The notes under the pieces: generated by a model
Told to the model about the DNA's origin: nothing
Database searches by the model: none
What the model saw: the letters and a program-made list of their open reading frames with translations, nothing else
Assembly (NCBI GenBank): GCA_013036095.1
Contig: JAAXCW010000003.1
Location: forward strand, 1-64,000
Origin: Vulcanimicrobiota bacterium
GTDB lineage: Bacteria; Vulcanimicrobiota; Vulcanimicrobiia; Vulcanimicrobiales; Vulcanimicrobiaceae
Length of the DNA stretch: 64,000 bases
Reading direction: 5' to 3'
Program-made: the position numbers and the translations under genes
Part shown: positions 24,181 through 31,361 of the stretch, piece after piece
How the letters are laid out: each line of letters begins with the position of its first letter
How positions within the stretch are numbered: position 1 is the first letter of the stretch

Positions 24181-25982
24181 GCCGGGACGAGCTCCGTTCG
24201 TTCGGATTTAAGCAGCGGTTCGAAGATCGCCGACGCATCGATCGGCACGCCGTTGTAGTGCCGGATGGAACGCATTTTCTCAATCGCGCTCGCCGGCAAC
24301 TCCGTGCGAAGGATTCCGTAGAGCTGGCCGTCGCGATTCTGCTCGACGACGTAGACGCGTTCGTGCCGTTCGATGAACGCGAGCACGTCCGCCGTGAGCG
24401 GCAGCGCGCGTACGCGAAGATAGTCGGTCTCGACGCCGGCCACGCGAAGCTGTTCGCGCGCTTCCACGATCGCGTGGTGCGTGGTTCCGTAAGCGATCAG
24501 CCCGCAGGCGTTCCCCGACTCTTCGGCGATCGGTTTCGGTACCGCCGCACGTGCCGTATCGAATTTACGCGACAGGCGGTCCAAGTTGTTGCGGTAGACG
24601 TTGGGATCTTCAGAATAGCGCGCCGATTCGTCGTGACCGGATCCGCGCGTGAAGAAACCGGCGTTGGCGTGCTCGGTTCCCGGCAGCGTGCGATAGGGAA
24701 TGCCGTCCGAATCGACGTCGCGGTATCGTCCCCAGGATCCGGCCGCGTTCAATTCTTCGGCGTTCAAAACTTTGCCGCGATCGAAGCCGCGCTCGGGATA
24801 CGGCAGCGGTTTGGTCATCCAGAGGTTCATGCCGAGATCCAAATCGCTGAGCACGAAGACCGGCGTTTGGAAGCGATCGGCCAGATCGAACGCTTGGCTT
24901 GCGAACTCGTAGGCTTCAATAGGCGTTGCGGGGAGCAACACGATATGTTTGGTATCGCCGTGCGAAAGCGTGTATGCGAAGGCGACGTCGCCCTGCATCG
25001 TGCGTGTCGGCAAACCGGTCGACGGGCCGGCGCGCTGCACGTCAAAGATCACGCCGGGAAGTTCCGCATAATACCCCAGCCCGGCGAATTCCGCCATTAG
25101 GGAGAGTCCAGGTCCAGACGTCGAGGTCATCGCGCGCGCCCCCGCCCATGTCGCGCCGAAGACCATGCCGATGGCGGCGAGTTCGTCTTCAGCCTGCAGC
25201 ACCGCAACTTTGCGTTCGCCGGTCTCCGCGTCTACGCGATAGCGGTCGCAGTACGCTATAAACGACTCGCAGAGCGACGACGAAGGCGTGATCGGATACC
25301 ACGCGGCGACCGTGCAGCCGGCCATGACGCAGCCGAGCGCGGCGGCGGAGTTTCCTTCCATCAGGATCAGTCCGTCGTTGTTGCCCGGCATCGCTTCCAA
25401 AGCGTACGGGTCGTTTTTGGGCAAATTCTCGCGGGCGTAGTTCGCGCCCAGCCGCACGGCCTCCATATTCGTGTCGACGGCCTTGAGTTTGCGCCGGAAT
25501 TGCGCGCGGAGCGCCGATTCGATCGATTCTTCGCTTATCCCGAGCAAATGTGCGAGCGCGCCGACGTAAATCATGTTGGTCAGATATTTGCGCAGTGCGG
25601 CGTCGGCGACGTTTTCTTTGGCCAACTTCGCGAATGGAACCGGGTAGTACGTGACGTCGTCGCGCTTTGTAGCGCCCGTTACTGCGAACGTTTCTTCGTA
25701 GAGGATCGCGCCGCCGGATTTAACGTCGAGAACATCGGCGTGCCACGTCGCCGGATTGAGTGAGATCAGAATGTCGATGCTGCTGCTGCGGCACTGGTAG
25801 CCCTGCGGCGAGACGCGCACGTCGAACCACGTGGGCAAGCCCTCGATATTCGACGGGAAAACGTTTTTGGGAGCGACGGGAATGCCCAAACGAAAAATGG
25901 CGTTAGCTAAAACCAAATTCGCGGACTGACTACCCGAACCGTTTACCGTCGCGGCGCGGATCGTCAAATCGTTGACTTGCAC
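24177..25982 (-). CDS. korA: 2-oxoacid:ferredoxin oxidoreductase, fused gamma-alpha subunit
   Basis: The 601-residue protein starts at a GTG. Residues about 1-190 are the gamma (CoA/domain III) part, GSGSQSANLVLANAIFRLG. The alpha part then starts GLILMEGNSAAALGCVMAGC and contains YPITPSSSL, typical of KorA. Together with KorB it can run 2-oxoglutarate oxidation or, with reduced ferredoxin, reductive carboxylation. It is preceded by a small acidic gene and a gamma-carbonic anhydrase gene on the same strand, which would fit a CO2-handling link but does not prove it. Confidence 0.93.
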   Translation of the reverse strand: MQVNDLTIRAATVNGSGSQSANLVLANAIFRLGIPVAPKNVFPSNIEGLPTWFDVRVSPQGYQCRSSSIDILISLNPATWHADVLDVKSGGAILYEETFAVTGATKRDDVTYYPVPFAKLAKENVADAALRKYLTNMIYVGALAHLLGISEESIESALRAQFRRKLKAVDTNMEAVRLGANYARENLPKNDPYALEAMPGNNDGLILMEGNSAAALGCVMAGCTVAAWYPITPSSSLCESFIAYCDRYRVDAETGERKVAVLQAEDELAAIGMVFGATWAGARAMTSTSGPGLSLMAEFAGLGYYAELPGVIFDVQRAGPSTGLPTRTMQGDVAFAYTLSHGDTKHIVLLPATPIEAYEFASQAFDLADRFQTPVFVLSDLDLGMNLWMTKPLPYPERGFDRGKVLNAEELNAAGSWGRYRDVDSDGIPYRTLPGTEHANAGFFTRGSGHDESARYSEDPNVYRNNLDRLSRKFDTARAAVPKPIAEESGNACGLIAYGTTHHAIVEAREQLRVAGVETDYLRVRALPLTADVLAFIERHERVYVVEQNRDGQLYGILRTELPASAIEKMRSIRHYNGVPIDASAIFEPLLKSERTELVPA

Positions 25983-26040
25983 GGCCGAATTCTTCGGGAG
26001 GACGAGCGCGTTGGCCTAGCGCTCGCCCTCCGACGCCTGC

Positions 26041-26229
26041 CTAACCCTGCTGGTCGACTTCCCCCGTGTCGCCTTGCTCGACCCGCTGCGGGCCACGCGC
26101 GCGGTTGTCGGCATCGCTTTCGGCCAGATTATCTTCCGGGATCTCCCCGCGGCTCGATGGGCTGCGCGTCACGATTAAGCTTGCTAGCCGTTGTGAGATG
26201 TTTTCTTCGTTGTGCTGGCGGTCGGCCAT
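26041..26229 (-). CDS. 62-residue acidic, probably disordered protein
   Basis: The small product MADRQHNEENISQRLASLIV is followed by a polar, Asp/Glu/Arg-rich sequence without hydrophobic core, ending DTGEVDQQG. A strong ggag ribosome site (ggagacctcc) stands directly before the ATG, which supports translation. It lies 53 bp after the gamma-carbonic anhydrase gene and 58 bp before korA, in the same direction. I recognise no family. Confidence 0.6.
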   Translation of the reverse strand: MADRQHNEENISQRLASLIVTRSPSSRGEIPEDNLAESDADNRARGPQRVEQGDTGEVDQQG

Positions 26230-26281
26230 GGAGGTCTCCTCGTTTGCGTGTGTATTAGGCAGTACCCATCACCGGTCGATG

Positions 26282-26836
26282 CTAACGTGGCGAGCGCTGG
26301 TCCTCCGGCATTCCGATGCCCTGCGAGCGGTAAGAGCGCGAAAGCTTTACATACTCGTGCGCGCTGATCGCGATCCATTTTGCCGACTCGCCATCCAGCT
26401 GCTTCTTGACCTTGGCCGGAGAGCCGGCAACCAGCACGCCGTCGGGTATCTCAGAACCCTCGCCGACGACGCTTCCGGCTGCAACGAGCGAGCGTTCGCC
26501 GACGGTCGCATTCGTCAGGACGACCGCATTGCTCCCGATCAGTGCGTGCGATTTAATGTGGCAGTCTTCCATAATAGCTGCGTGTCCGACCGTCACATCG
26601 TCATCGATTTGCGTGAGGCCGCCTTCGCTGACGTGAATTACGGCATTATCCTGAATCGAGGTGCGAGCGCCGATGCGAATCGGCCCGTTGTCCGCGCGCA
26701 GCACTGCGCCGAACCAAATGCTGGACTGGGCGCCGACCACGACGTCGCCGATCAGCACGGCCGTAGGGGCGATAAAGGCGGACGGGTCGACTTTCGGGCG
26801 CTTCCCGTTGTACTCAATGATCGTGGCTTGTTCCAT
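26282..26836 (-). CDS. gamma-carbonic-anhydrase-family left-handed beta-helix protein
   Basis: The 184-residue hexapeptide-repeat protein starts at ATG 26836; the longer frame from 26971 runs into the divergent gene. Residues about 10-150 form regular beta-helix turns (GDVVVGAQSSIWFGAVLRAD, RIGARTSIQDNAVIHV). The metal His positions are visible in NAVIHV and TVGHAAIMEDCHI, as in YrdA/PaaY-type gamma-CA proteins. A C-terminal helix follows (KWIAISAHEYVKLSRSY). Likely a zinc or iron carbonic anhydrase, though many homologues lack measured activity. Confidence 0.88.
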   Translation of the reverse strand: MEQATIIEYNGKRPKVDPSAFIAPTAVLIGDVVVGAQSSIWFGAVLRADNGPIRIGARTSIQDNAVIHVSEGGLTQIDDDVTVGHAAIMEDCHIKSHALIGSNAVVLTNATVGERSLVAAGSVVGEGSEIPDGVLVAGSPAKVKKQLDGESAKWIAISAHEYVKLSRSYRSQGIGMPEDQRSPR

Positions 26837-26854
26837 AGAAAGCGACAAGTTCTG

Positions 26855-27103
26855 ATGCACCGTCACAACACCCCGCTGCGCGGCGTCAAAGCCGTTCCCC
26901 GGCCCAAGCCCGATGATGCCGGCTACACCGCGGTCAATTACGCTTATGCAGGCAAGACCGGCCACATCCACGAGGTAGTGACGCTCAACGGCCGCGAATT
27001 GGCGAAGGTCGGCTTCGACGACCGGAAGATCGTCTATTATTTTTTGGATGATTTAGAACTCGACGCTGACGCTAAACGCGGGACGTTCCACGATGCCGAA
27101 TAG
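26855..27103 (+). CDS. small hypothetical protein, 82 residues
   Basis: It starts at ATG 26855, 18 bp from the divergent carbonic-anhydrase start (MHRHNTPLRGVKAVPRPKPD). The sequence continues with a strand-rich core (GYTAVNYAYAGKTGHIHEVVT, then ELAKVGFDDRKIVYYFLDD) and an acidic end. The composition looks like a folded cytoplasmic domain, with no motif I recognise. The next co-directional gene begins 11 bp later. Confidence 0.55.
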   Translation: MHRHNTPLRGVKAVPRPKPDDAGYTAVNYAYAGKTGHIHEVVTLNGRELAKVGFDDRKIVYYFLDDLELDADAKRGTFHDAE

Positions 27104-27114
27104 ATAGAAGAGAT

Positions 27115-27486
27115 ATGAAGCTATTGTTCTCCGTGCTGGCGATGGCGGCCATACTCGGTACGGCTCCAGCTGCGGTTTGCGAGAGCGGAATCGCCGGGCG
27201 TGTCATCCTCGGGCCGTTGTGCCCGGTCGAACGCCCCGGCATGGTCTGCTCGCGTGCGTTGGCGGCGGTGCTGCGAGTCCAACACACCGATGGTTCGTTC
27301 GTAACCGATGTGCCCAGCGACTCACAAGGGCGTTTTGCGGTTGGCGTGCCCGCGGGGGCATACACCATCCTGCCCCAGCCATTGCGCCCTAAACAGAATT
27401 TCCCGTATGGTCGCAGTGCTAGCGTGAATGTCGCTGCCAACACGTTCACGTGGATTGATGTTTATTACGACACCGGAATCCGCTGA
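27115..27486 (+). CDS. secreted carboxypeptidase-regulatory-like (transthyretin-fold) protein
   Basis: The 123-residue product has a signal peptide (MKLLFSVLAMAAILGTAPAA), then a single beta-sandwich domain. SGIAGRVILGPLCPV opens it, and SQGRFAVGVPAGAYTILPQP is the characteristic turn of CarboxypepD_reg domains. It has two Cys in the first third (PLCPVERPGMVC) that may form a disulfide. Probably a periplasmic or surface accessory protein of unknown partner. Confidence 0.68.
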   Translation: MKLLFSVLAMAAILGTAPAAVCESGIAGRVILGPLCPVERPGMVCSRALAAVLRVQHTDGSFVTDVPSDSQGRFAVGVPAGAYTILPQPLRPKQNFPYGRSASVNVAANTFTWIDVYYDTGIR

Positions 27487-27513
27487 CGCGACCGCGTCAC
27501 AAAGGAGTAAGTC

Positions 27514-28431
27514 ATGCCTATCGTTGCCGCAGCTCCGCCCGTAACCGTGACGCCGCCGGGCGGCTTCGATTATGTGACGATCGATTCGCTGCACCGCCGC
27601 GTGTACGCGGCGCACGGTGCGGTTCTTCTCATCGTCGACGCCGACACGGGTGATGTCGCCGGTACGGTCCAGCTCGGCGGCGTTGCCGGGTCCGCTCCGA
27701 ATACGGCGACGGGCCATGTGTATACCGGCGATGGCGACGCGAAAGCCATCTCCGAAGTCGATCCCGTTACGCTGAAAGAAGTGGCGCGCGTTGCCGTCGA
27801 CGGAGTGATTGACGCGATCGCGTTTGACCCGCAGCTCGGCCGGATCTACGGCGACGAAGATAACGGGACGCGGGTTTTCGTGATCGACTCGAAGACGTTC
27901 AAACAGATCGGAACGATCGTGATTCCGGGACATAAGCCGGAGTATCTCGCGATCAATGCCACGACTCACGAAGTTTACCAAAACATCGCAACTGACAGCG
28001 AGATCGCCGTCGTCGACGGGGAGCGGATGCAGCTAACGCGGATCATTCCGACGCCGCAAATCAAGAACAACCATCCGCTTCAGTACGATGCTCCGTTCGG
28101 CATGCTGCTCGTAAGCGGTGCGAACAATAAGATGTCGGGCTACACGACTGCCGGAAAACTGTTGTGGACGATCGATTATCCGTCGCGCGTCGATCAGTGC
28201 GATCTCGATGTATCGCGCCAAATGATGGCGTGCGCCGGTAATGGGATCACGCTGCTCAAGATCAATCAAAACGGTCCGGCGACGATTCTGGCGACGATGC
28301 CAATGACGCCCGGTCCGCACACGGTCGCGATCGATCCGAAAACGGGCGACATTTGGGCGGTATGGGGAACGCGGGCTACGGCAACGGCGCCCGCAACCGC
28401 TTTCGTGCAGCGCTTCCGCTACCAGCCCTAA
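27514..28431 (+). CDS. YncE-like beta-propeller protein
   Basis: The 305-residue product is made of YVTN-type blades: FDYVTIDSLHRRVYAAHG, VDADTGDVAGTVQLGG, IDSKTFKQIGTIVIPG and HTVAIDPKTGDIWAVWG. No clear signal peptide precedes them, although homologues are often periplasmic, so the true start may be misjudged. A good aaaggag site precedes the ATG. It has no catalytic residues; binding or scaffolding is likely. Its 3' end overlaps the converging HNH gene by 56 bp. Confidence 0.8.
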   Translation: MPIVAAAPPVTVTPPGGFDYVTIDSLHRRVYAAHGAVLLIVDADTGDVAGTVQLGGVAGSAPNTATGHVYTGDGDAKAISEVDPVTLKEVARVAVDGVIDAIAFDPQLGRIYGDEDNGTRVFVIDSKTFKQIGTIVIPGHKPEYLAINATTHEVYQNIATDSEIAVVDGERMQLTRIIPTPQIKNNHPLQYDAPFGMLLVSGANNKMSGYTTAGKLLWTIDYPSRVDQCDLDVSRQMMACAGNGITLLKINQNGPATILATMPMTPGPHTVAIDPKTGDIWAVWGTRATATAPATAFVQRFRYQP

Positions 28432-28897
28432 ACCGCCGGTGCTGCTGCGGCAAGATCAGCGGCGAGAAATCCGTTGACTTGATTCCTTTGAGGTAGCGGG
28501 CACGGCGAAGCGCGCGCCCGTGGCCTTTGTTGGCATTGCCGAACGTTTCGGTTAACGAATGATGGTTAGGGCAAAGGAGTCGTAGGTTTTCGGGTCTATT
28601 GTTCCGCGCATTTCCGTCGATGTGGTCCACGTGCAGTGGTACGCGGCCTGTTCTTGGGTTGCGTTCGCCCCATCCGCAGACGCTGCATGTGTAGCCGGTC
28701 GATTCCAAAAGGTACCGACGGATTCTATACGTGGGGCCGTCGAAGTTACTCCTCGATCCATCGATTTCGCCGGATTTCCATTTTCGCACGTACTCGGTAT
28801 AGAGAAAGTCAAACTGGCATTGCTGCGAGCAATAAAACGAGGCATTGCGCTTGATTTTGTTATTGCAAGCGTCTCGCTTACATGTTGATCTCTTCAT
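28376..28897 (-). CDS. HNH endonuclease
   Basis: The 173-residue protein has an N-terminal zinc-knuckle-like part (KRDACNNKIKRNASFYCSQQC). Its HNH core has CSVCGWG, PLHVDHIDGNARNN and LCPNHHSL, so both zinc CxxC pairs and the catalytic His are present. The last 25 or so residues are encoded antisense to the end of the propeller gene and may be a read-through extension. The coding sequence is visibly richer in A/T than its neighbours, suggesting recent acquisition. It sits between a propeller gene and tRNA-Thr. Confidence 0.88.
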   Translation of the reverse strand: MKRSTCKRDACNNKIKRNASFYCSQQCQFDFLYTEYVRKWKSGEIDGSRSNFDGPTYRIRRYLLESTGYTCSVCGWGERNPRTGRVPLHVDHIDGNARNNRPENLRLLCPNHHSLTETFGNANKGHGRALRRARYLKGIKSTDFSPLILPQQHRRFRAGSGSAARKRLRAPLP

Positions 28898-28918
28898 ATA
28901 GCAATTTTAATGGCGCAG

Positions 28919-28938
28919 TGTGCCATATGCATGGCACA
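28919..28938. promoter_or_regulatory. 20-bp palindrome upstream of the HNH gene
   Basis: TGTGCCAT-ATGC-ATGGCACA has perfect 8-bp arms and a 4-nt centre, 21 bp upstream of the HNH start and 6 bp from the tRNA terminator stem. It could be an operator for the HNH gene or a second termination hairpin. Confidence 0.4.
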
Positions 28939-28943
28939 AAGAA

Positions 28944-28972
28944 AAACGCAACACGATTTTGTGTTGCGTTTT
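28944..28972 (-). terminator. rho-independent terminator after tRNA-Thr
   Basis: AACGCAACAC (28945-28954), a 6-nt loop and GTGTTGCGTT (28961-28970) form a perfect 10-bp stem. Read on the minus strand it is followed by a run of T and lies 5 nt beyond the tRNA 3' end. A-rich and T-rich flanks on both sides mean it could also work in the other direction. Confidence 0.85.
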
Positions 28973-28976
28973 TACA

Positions 28977-29052
28977 TGGAGCCGACGCGGGGACTTGAAC
29001 CCCGGGCCTGCCACTTACGAAGCGGCTGCTCTACCAACTGAGCTACGTCGGC
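28977..29052 (-). tRNA. tRNA-Thr (anticodon CGU)
   Basis: On the minus strand the acceptor arm GCCGACG pairs with CGTCGGC, followed by discriminator T and an encoded CCA. The D-arm AGCTCAGTTGGTAGAGC, the anticodon stem GCCGC/GTGGC around the loop TTCGTAA, and the T-arm GGGGTTCAAGTCCCC are all intact. The anticodon CGT reads ACG threonine codons. It lies between the HNH gene and the methylase gene, so it is a possible integration landmark. Confidence 0.96.
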
Positions 29053-29162
29053 GCGGCCGAATGTTTTCTTCCCTGCGACCAACGCCCCTGCGAGCGGCAA
29101 AGTTTCGGCGAACCTCCGCAGAGTGACAGGCAGCTGGCACCCTGCCCGGCAATAATTGCGCC

Positions 29163-29978
29163 ATGGCCATCGCAGTCGAGGAAATCGCCTCCGCAGCGCT
29201 TTCCCCGCCGTTAAAATGGGCCGGCGGGAAGCGCTGGCTCGTGCCGCATTTGCTCGAAACGTGGGTCGGCCACCGCGAGCGGCGACTCGTCGAGCCGTTC
29301 GCCGGCGGAATGGCCGTGACGCTGGGATTGCTGCCCCGCCGCGCGCTCTTAGGCGACGTAAACCCGCACCTGATTTCGTTCTACCTCTGGCTGCAGCGCG
29401 GCTTGGATCTGCGCGCCGCCGGCGTCTCGCTGAAAAACGATCGCGCGATCTACGCGCAAAACCGCGCGCGGTTCAACGAGCTGATCCGAAAGGGCGAAGG
29501 CGAGACGGCCGAGGCGGCCGCGCTTTTTTATTACCTCAACCGCACGGGCTACAACGGACTCTGCCGCTTCAACGCGCGAGGATTTTTCAACGTGCCGTTC
29601 GGTCGCTACAAGCACGTTGAATGTAATAAAGACTTCTTGCCCTACCGTGCAACATTGTCGCGCTATGAAATCGTCCAAGGGGATTTCGAAGCGATCGATA
29701 TCCGCGACGACGACTTCATCTACGCCGATCCACCCTACGACGTCGAGTTCACCTCGTACGCCGCCGGGGGCTTTACATGGGCCGACCAGCGCAGGCTCGC
29801 CAAACGGCTGGCGGCTCATGCCGGACCGGTCATCGCCTCGAACCAGGCGACGAAGCGCGTTTTGAGGCTCTACCGCGACCTCGGATTCGACGTGGAAATC
29901 CTCGATGCGCCGCGCCGCATCAGCTGCGACGGCAATCGCGACGACGCGCGCGAGATGCTGGCCATGCGTAACGTTTGA
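29163..29978 (+). CDS. DNA adenine N6-methyltransferase (Dam/DpnM type)
   Basis: The 271-residue class alpha methylase has SAM-binding LKWAGGKRWLVPHLL and VEPFAGGMAVTLGL at the N-terminus. The helical target-recognition part contains YYLNRTGYNGLCRFNARG, and the catalytic motif is FIYADPPYD (DPPY). This arrangement is typical of Dam, DpnM and related enzymes that methylate A in GATC-like sites; the exact site cannot be read from sequence. Its stop overlaps the start of a nuclease-like gene (TGATG), which argues for a restriction-modification pair rather than a housekeeping Dam. Confidence 0.92.
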   Translation: MAIAVEEIASAALSPPLKWAGGKRWLVPHLLETWVGHRERRLVEPFAGGMAVTLGLLPRRALLGDVNPHLISFYLWLQRGLDLRAAGVSLKNDRAIYAQNRARFNELIRKGEGETAEAAALFYYLNRTGYNGLCRFNARGFFNVPFGRYKHVECNKDFLPYRATLSRYEIVQGDFEAIDIRDDDFIYADPPYDVEFTSYAAGGFTWADQRRLAKRLAAHAGPVIASNQATKRVLRLYRDLGFDVEILDAPRRISCDGNRDDAREMLAMRNV

Positions 29979-30415
29979 TGCTCTTTCCGGGCAGCCTCGG
30001 CACGAAGACCGGTTCCACGCTCGAGGCGGGCGTCGAAGCAGTGCTGCTCAACAATAGCTACGCCGTCGAAAAGCAAGTCGTTGTCGGAAGCAAACCGGGC
30101 GGCGGAAAGCACCGCGCCGATTTGGTCGGCATGCGCCCGAACGGCACGCGTTTTCTCGTTTCGCTCAAATGGCAGCAAACCGCCGGCAGCGCTGAAGAAA
30201 AAGTCCCGTACGAAGTGATCAAGCTGCTGCACGCGCTGCGCGAGAATCCGAGCTACGACAAAGCGTACATCGTTATCGGCGGGAGCGGCTTTACTTCAGG
30301 GCTGGTGGCGTTCTATCTCTCCGAAGAGTTCCGCTCATACATTCGCGAGTCGGAGAAGATCGAAATCCTCACGCTCAACGACGTGATGGCCCGCGCCAAC
30401 AAGGGCTCGCTCTAA
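29978..30415 (+). CDS. PD-(D/E)XK-like nuclease, probable restriction enzyme partner
   Basis: The 145-residue protein is translationally coupled to the adenine methylase. KHRADLVGMRPNGTRFLVSLKWQQ gives D-x(14)-SLK-WQ, a plausible PD-(D/E)XK core in which the usual Glu/Asp of the second half is Ser. AEEKVPYEVIKLLHAL then supplies acidic residues on a helix. Coupling and size suggest a type II endonuclease whose site is protected by the methylase. Alternatively it is a nuclease-fold protein of other function. It converges on msrB with a 4-nt overlap. Confidence 0.7.
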   Translation: MLFPGSLGTKTGSTLEAGVEAVLLNNSYAVEKQVVVGSKPGGGKHRADLVGMRPNGTRFLVSLKWQQTAGSAEEKVPYEVIKLLHALRENPSYDKAYIVIGGSGFTSGLVAFYLSEEFRSYIRESEKIEILTLNDVMARANKGSL

Positions 30416-30891
30416 GCGGCTCGCCCCGGCGCGAACTTTAGCGCCAACCCGTCGATGCAGTAGCGTTTTCCCGTCGGCCTCGGGCCATCGTCGAAGATAT
30501 GCCCGAGGTGGGAACCGCAGCGGCGGCAATGCGCTTCGGTGCGCGGTTCGACGAGCTCGTAATCCACGCGCGTGCGAATCGCCTCGGGCAGGGCGGCATA
30601 GAAACTCGGCCAGCCTTCGCCTGCATCGTATTTCGTTTTAGAGGAAAAGTTCGCAAGCCCACATCCCGCGCAAGAGTAAACCCCGGGACGATGTTCGTCG
30701 TTCAGCGGGCTGCTGCCCGGCGGTTCCGTTCCGTTCTGGCGCAGGATTGGATAGCGCGCCGGTCCGAGGAGTTGCCGCCACTGCGCGTCGGTATGGGTTA
30801 CGGCATAGCTTTCACGCGCCCGCGCTCCGCGCATGAATGCCAGCGCACCGACTGCGGAAGCAATGCTTGCGGCGAAAGCCGCGCGCGTCAT
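30412..30891 (-). CDS. msrB: peptide-methionine (R)-S-oxide reductase, exported
   Basis: Repairs methionine-R-sulfoxide. The 159-residue product starts at ATG 30891 (ATGA overlap with msrA). It opens with a hydrophobic leader ([20 protein letters not shown]), so it is probably periplasmic or membrane-anchored. The MsrB domain has both zinc pairs (YSCAGCG and [10 protein letters not shown]), GEGWPSFY, and the catalytic Cys in RYCIDGLAL, where the usual RYCxN is RYCID. An earlier in-frame GTG/ATG at 30906 would lengthen the overlap and is less likely. Confidence 0.92.
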   Translation of the reverse strand: MTRAAFAASIASAVGALAFMRGARARESYAVTHTDAQWRQLLGPARYPILRQNGTEPPGSSPLNDEHRPGVYSCAGCGLANFSSKTKYDAGEGWPSFYAALPEAIRTRVDYELVEPRTEAHCRRCGSHLGHIFDDGPRPTGKRYCIDGLALKFAPGRAA

Positions 30892-31361
30892 AGTGCTATG
30901 TGGCACGCGACTCCGTTTTTTTCGAAATACCGCTGATGGTAATCTTCGGCCGGATAAAAATCGCCGGCAGCCACAATCTCCGTGACGATCGGCTTCGGCT
31001 GATTGCCTTGTTCCCGCGCGCGCGAAGCCTCGGCCAACTTCTGCTGCTCATCGCGGTGCGTGAAGATCGCGGAACGGTATTGCGTCCCGACGTCTGGGCC
31101 CTGCCGGTTCGGCGTCGTCGGATCGTGGATCTTCCAGAATGCATCGAGCAATGCGTCGTACGAAATTTTCTGCGGGTCGTAGAGAACTTCCACGGCCTCG
31201 GCATGCCCGGTCCGTCCGCTGCAGACGTCCTCGTAACTCGGTGCGACCGTGTGCCCGCCCGTGTAGCCGCTCGTGACTTCCAGCACGCCGGGAAGCTGCC
31301 GGAAAGCCGCCTCGACACCCCAGAAGCAGCCCGCCGCGAAGGTCGCCGTTTCGTTGCTCAT
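30888..31361 (-). CDS. msrA: peptide-methionine (S)-S-oxide reductase
   Basis: Repairs methionine-S-sulfoxide. The 157-residue product has the catalytic [16 protein letters not shown], the substrate-site motif SGYTGG, and [11 protein letters not shown]. No signal peptide is visible, unlike its partner MsrB, so the two may act in different compartments. The start ATG at 31361 overlaps the stop of the upstream peptide-binding protein gene (TGATG). A GTG one codon earlier is also possible. Confidence 0.94.
   Translation of the reverse strand: MSNETATFAAGCFWGVEAAFRQLPGVLEVTSGYTGGHTVAPSYEDVCSGRTGHAEAVEVLYDPQKISYDALLDAFWKIHDPTTPNRQGPDVGTQYRSAIFTHRDEQQKLAEASRAREQGNQPKPIVTEIVAAGDFYPAEDYHQRYFEKNGVACHIAL

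Noticed and set aside
26066-27103. 345-residue plus-strand frame
   Set aside because: Most of it is antisense to the gamma-carbonic anhydrase gene; only the last 82 codons (26855-27103) look genuine and are kept as a small gene.
28919-29052. tRNA-flanking attachment site of an integrated element
   Set aside because: No integrase gene and no second copy of the tRNA 3' end was found within the window.
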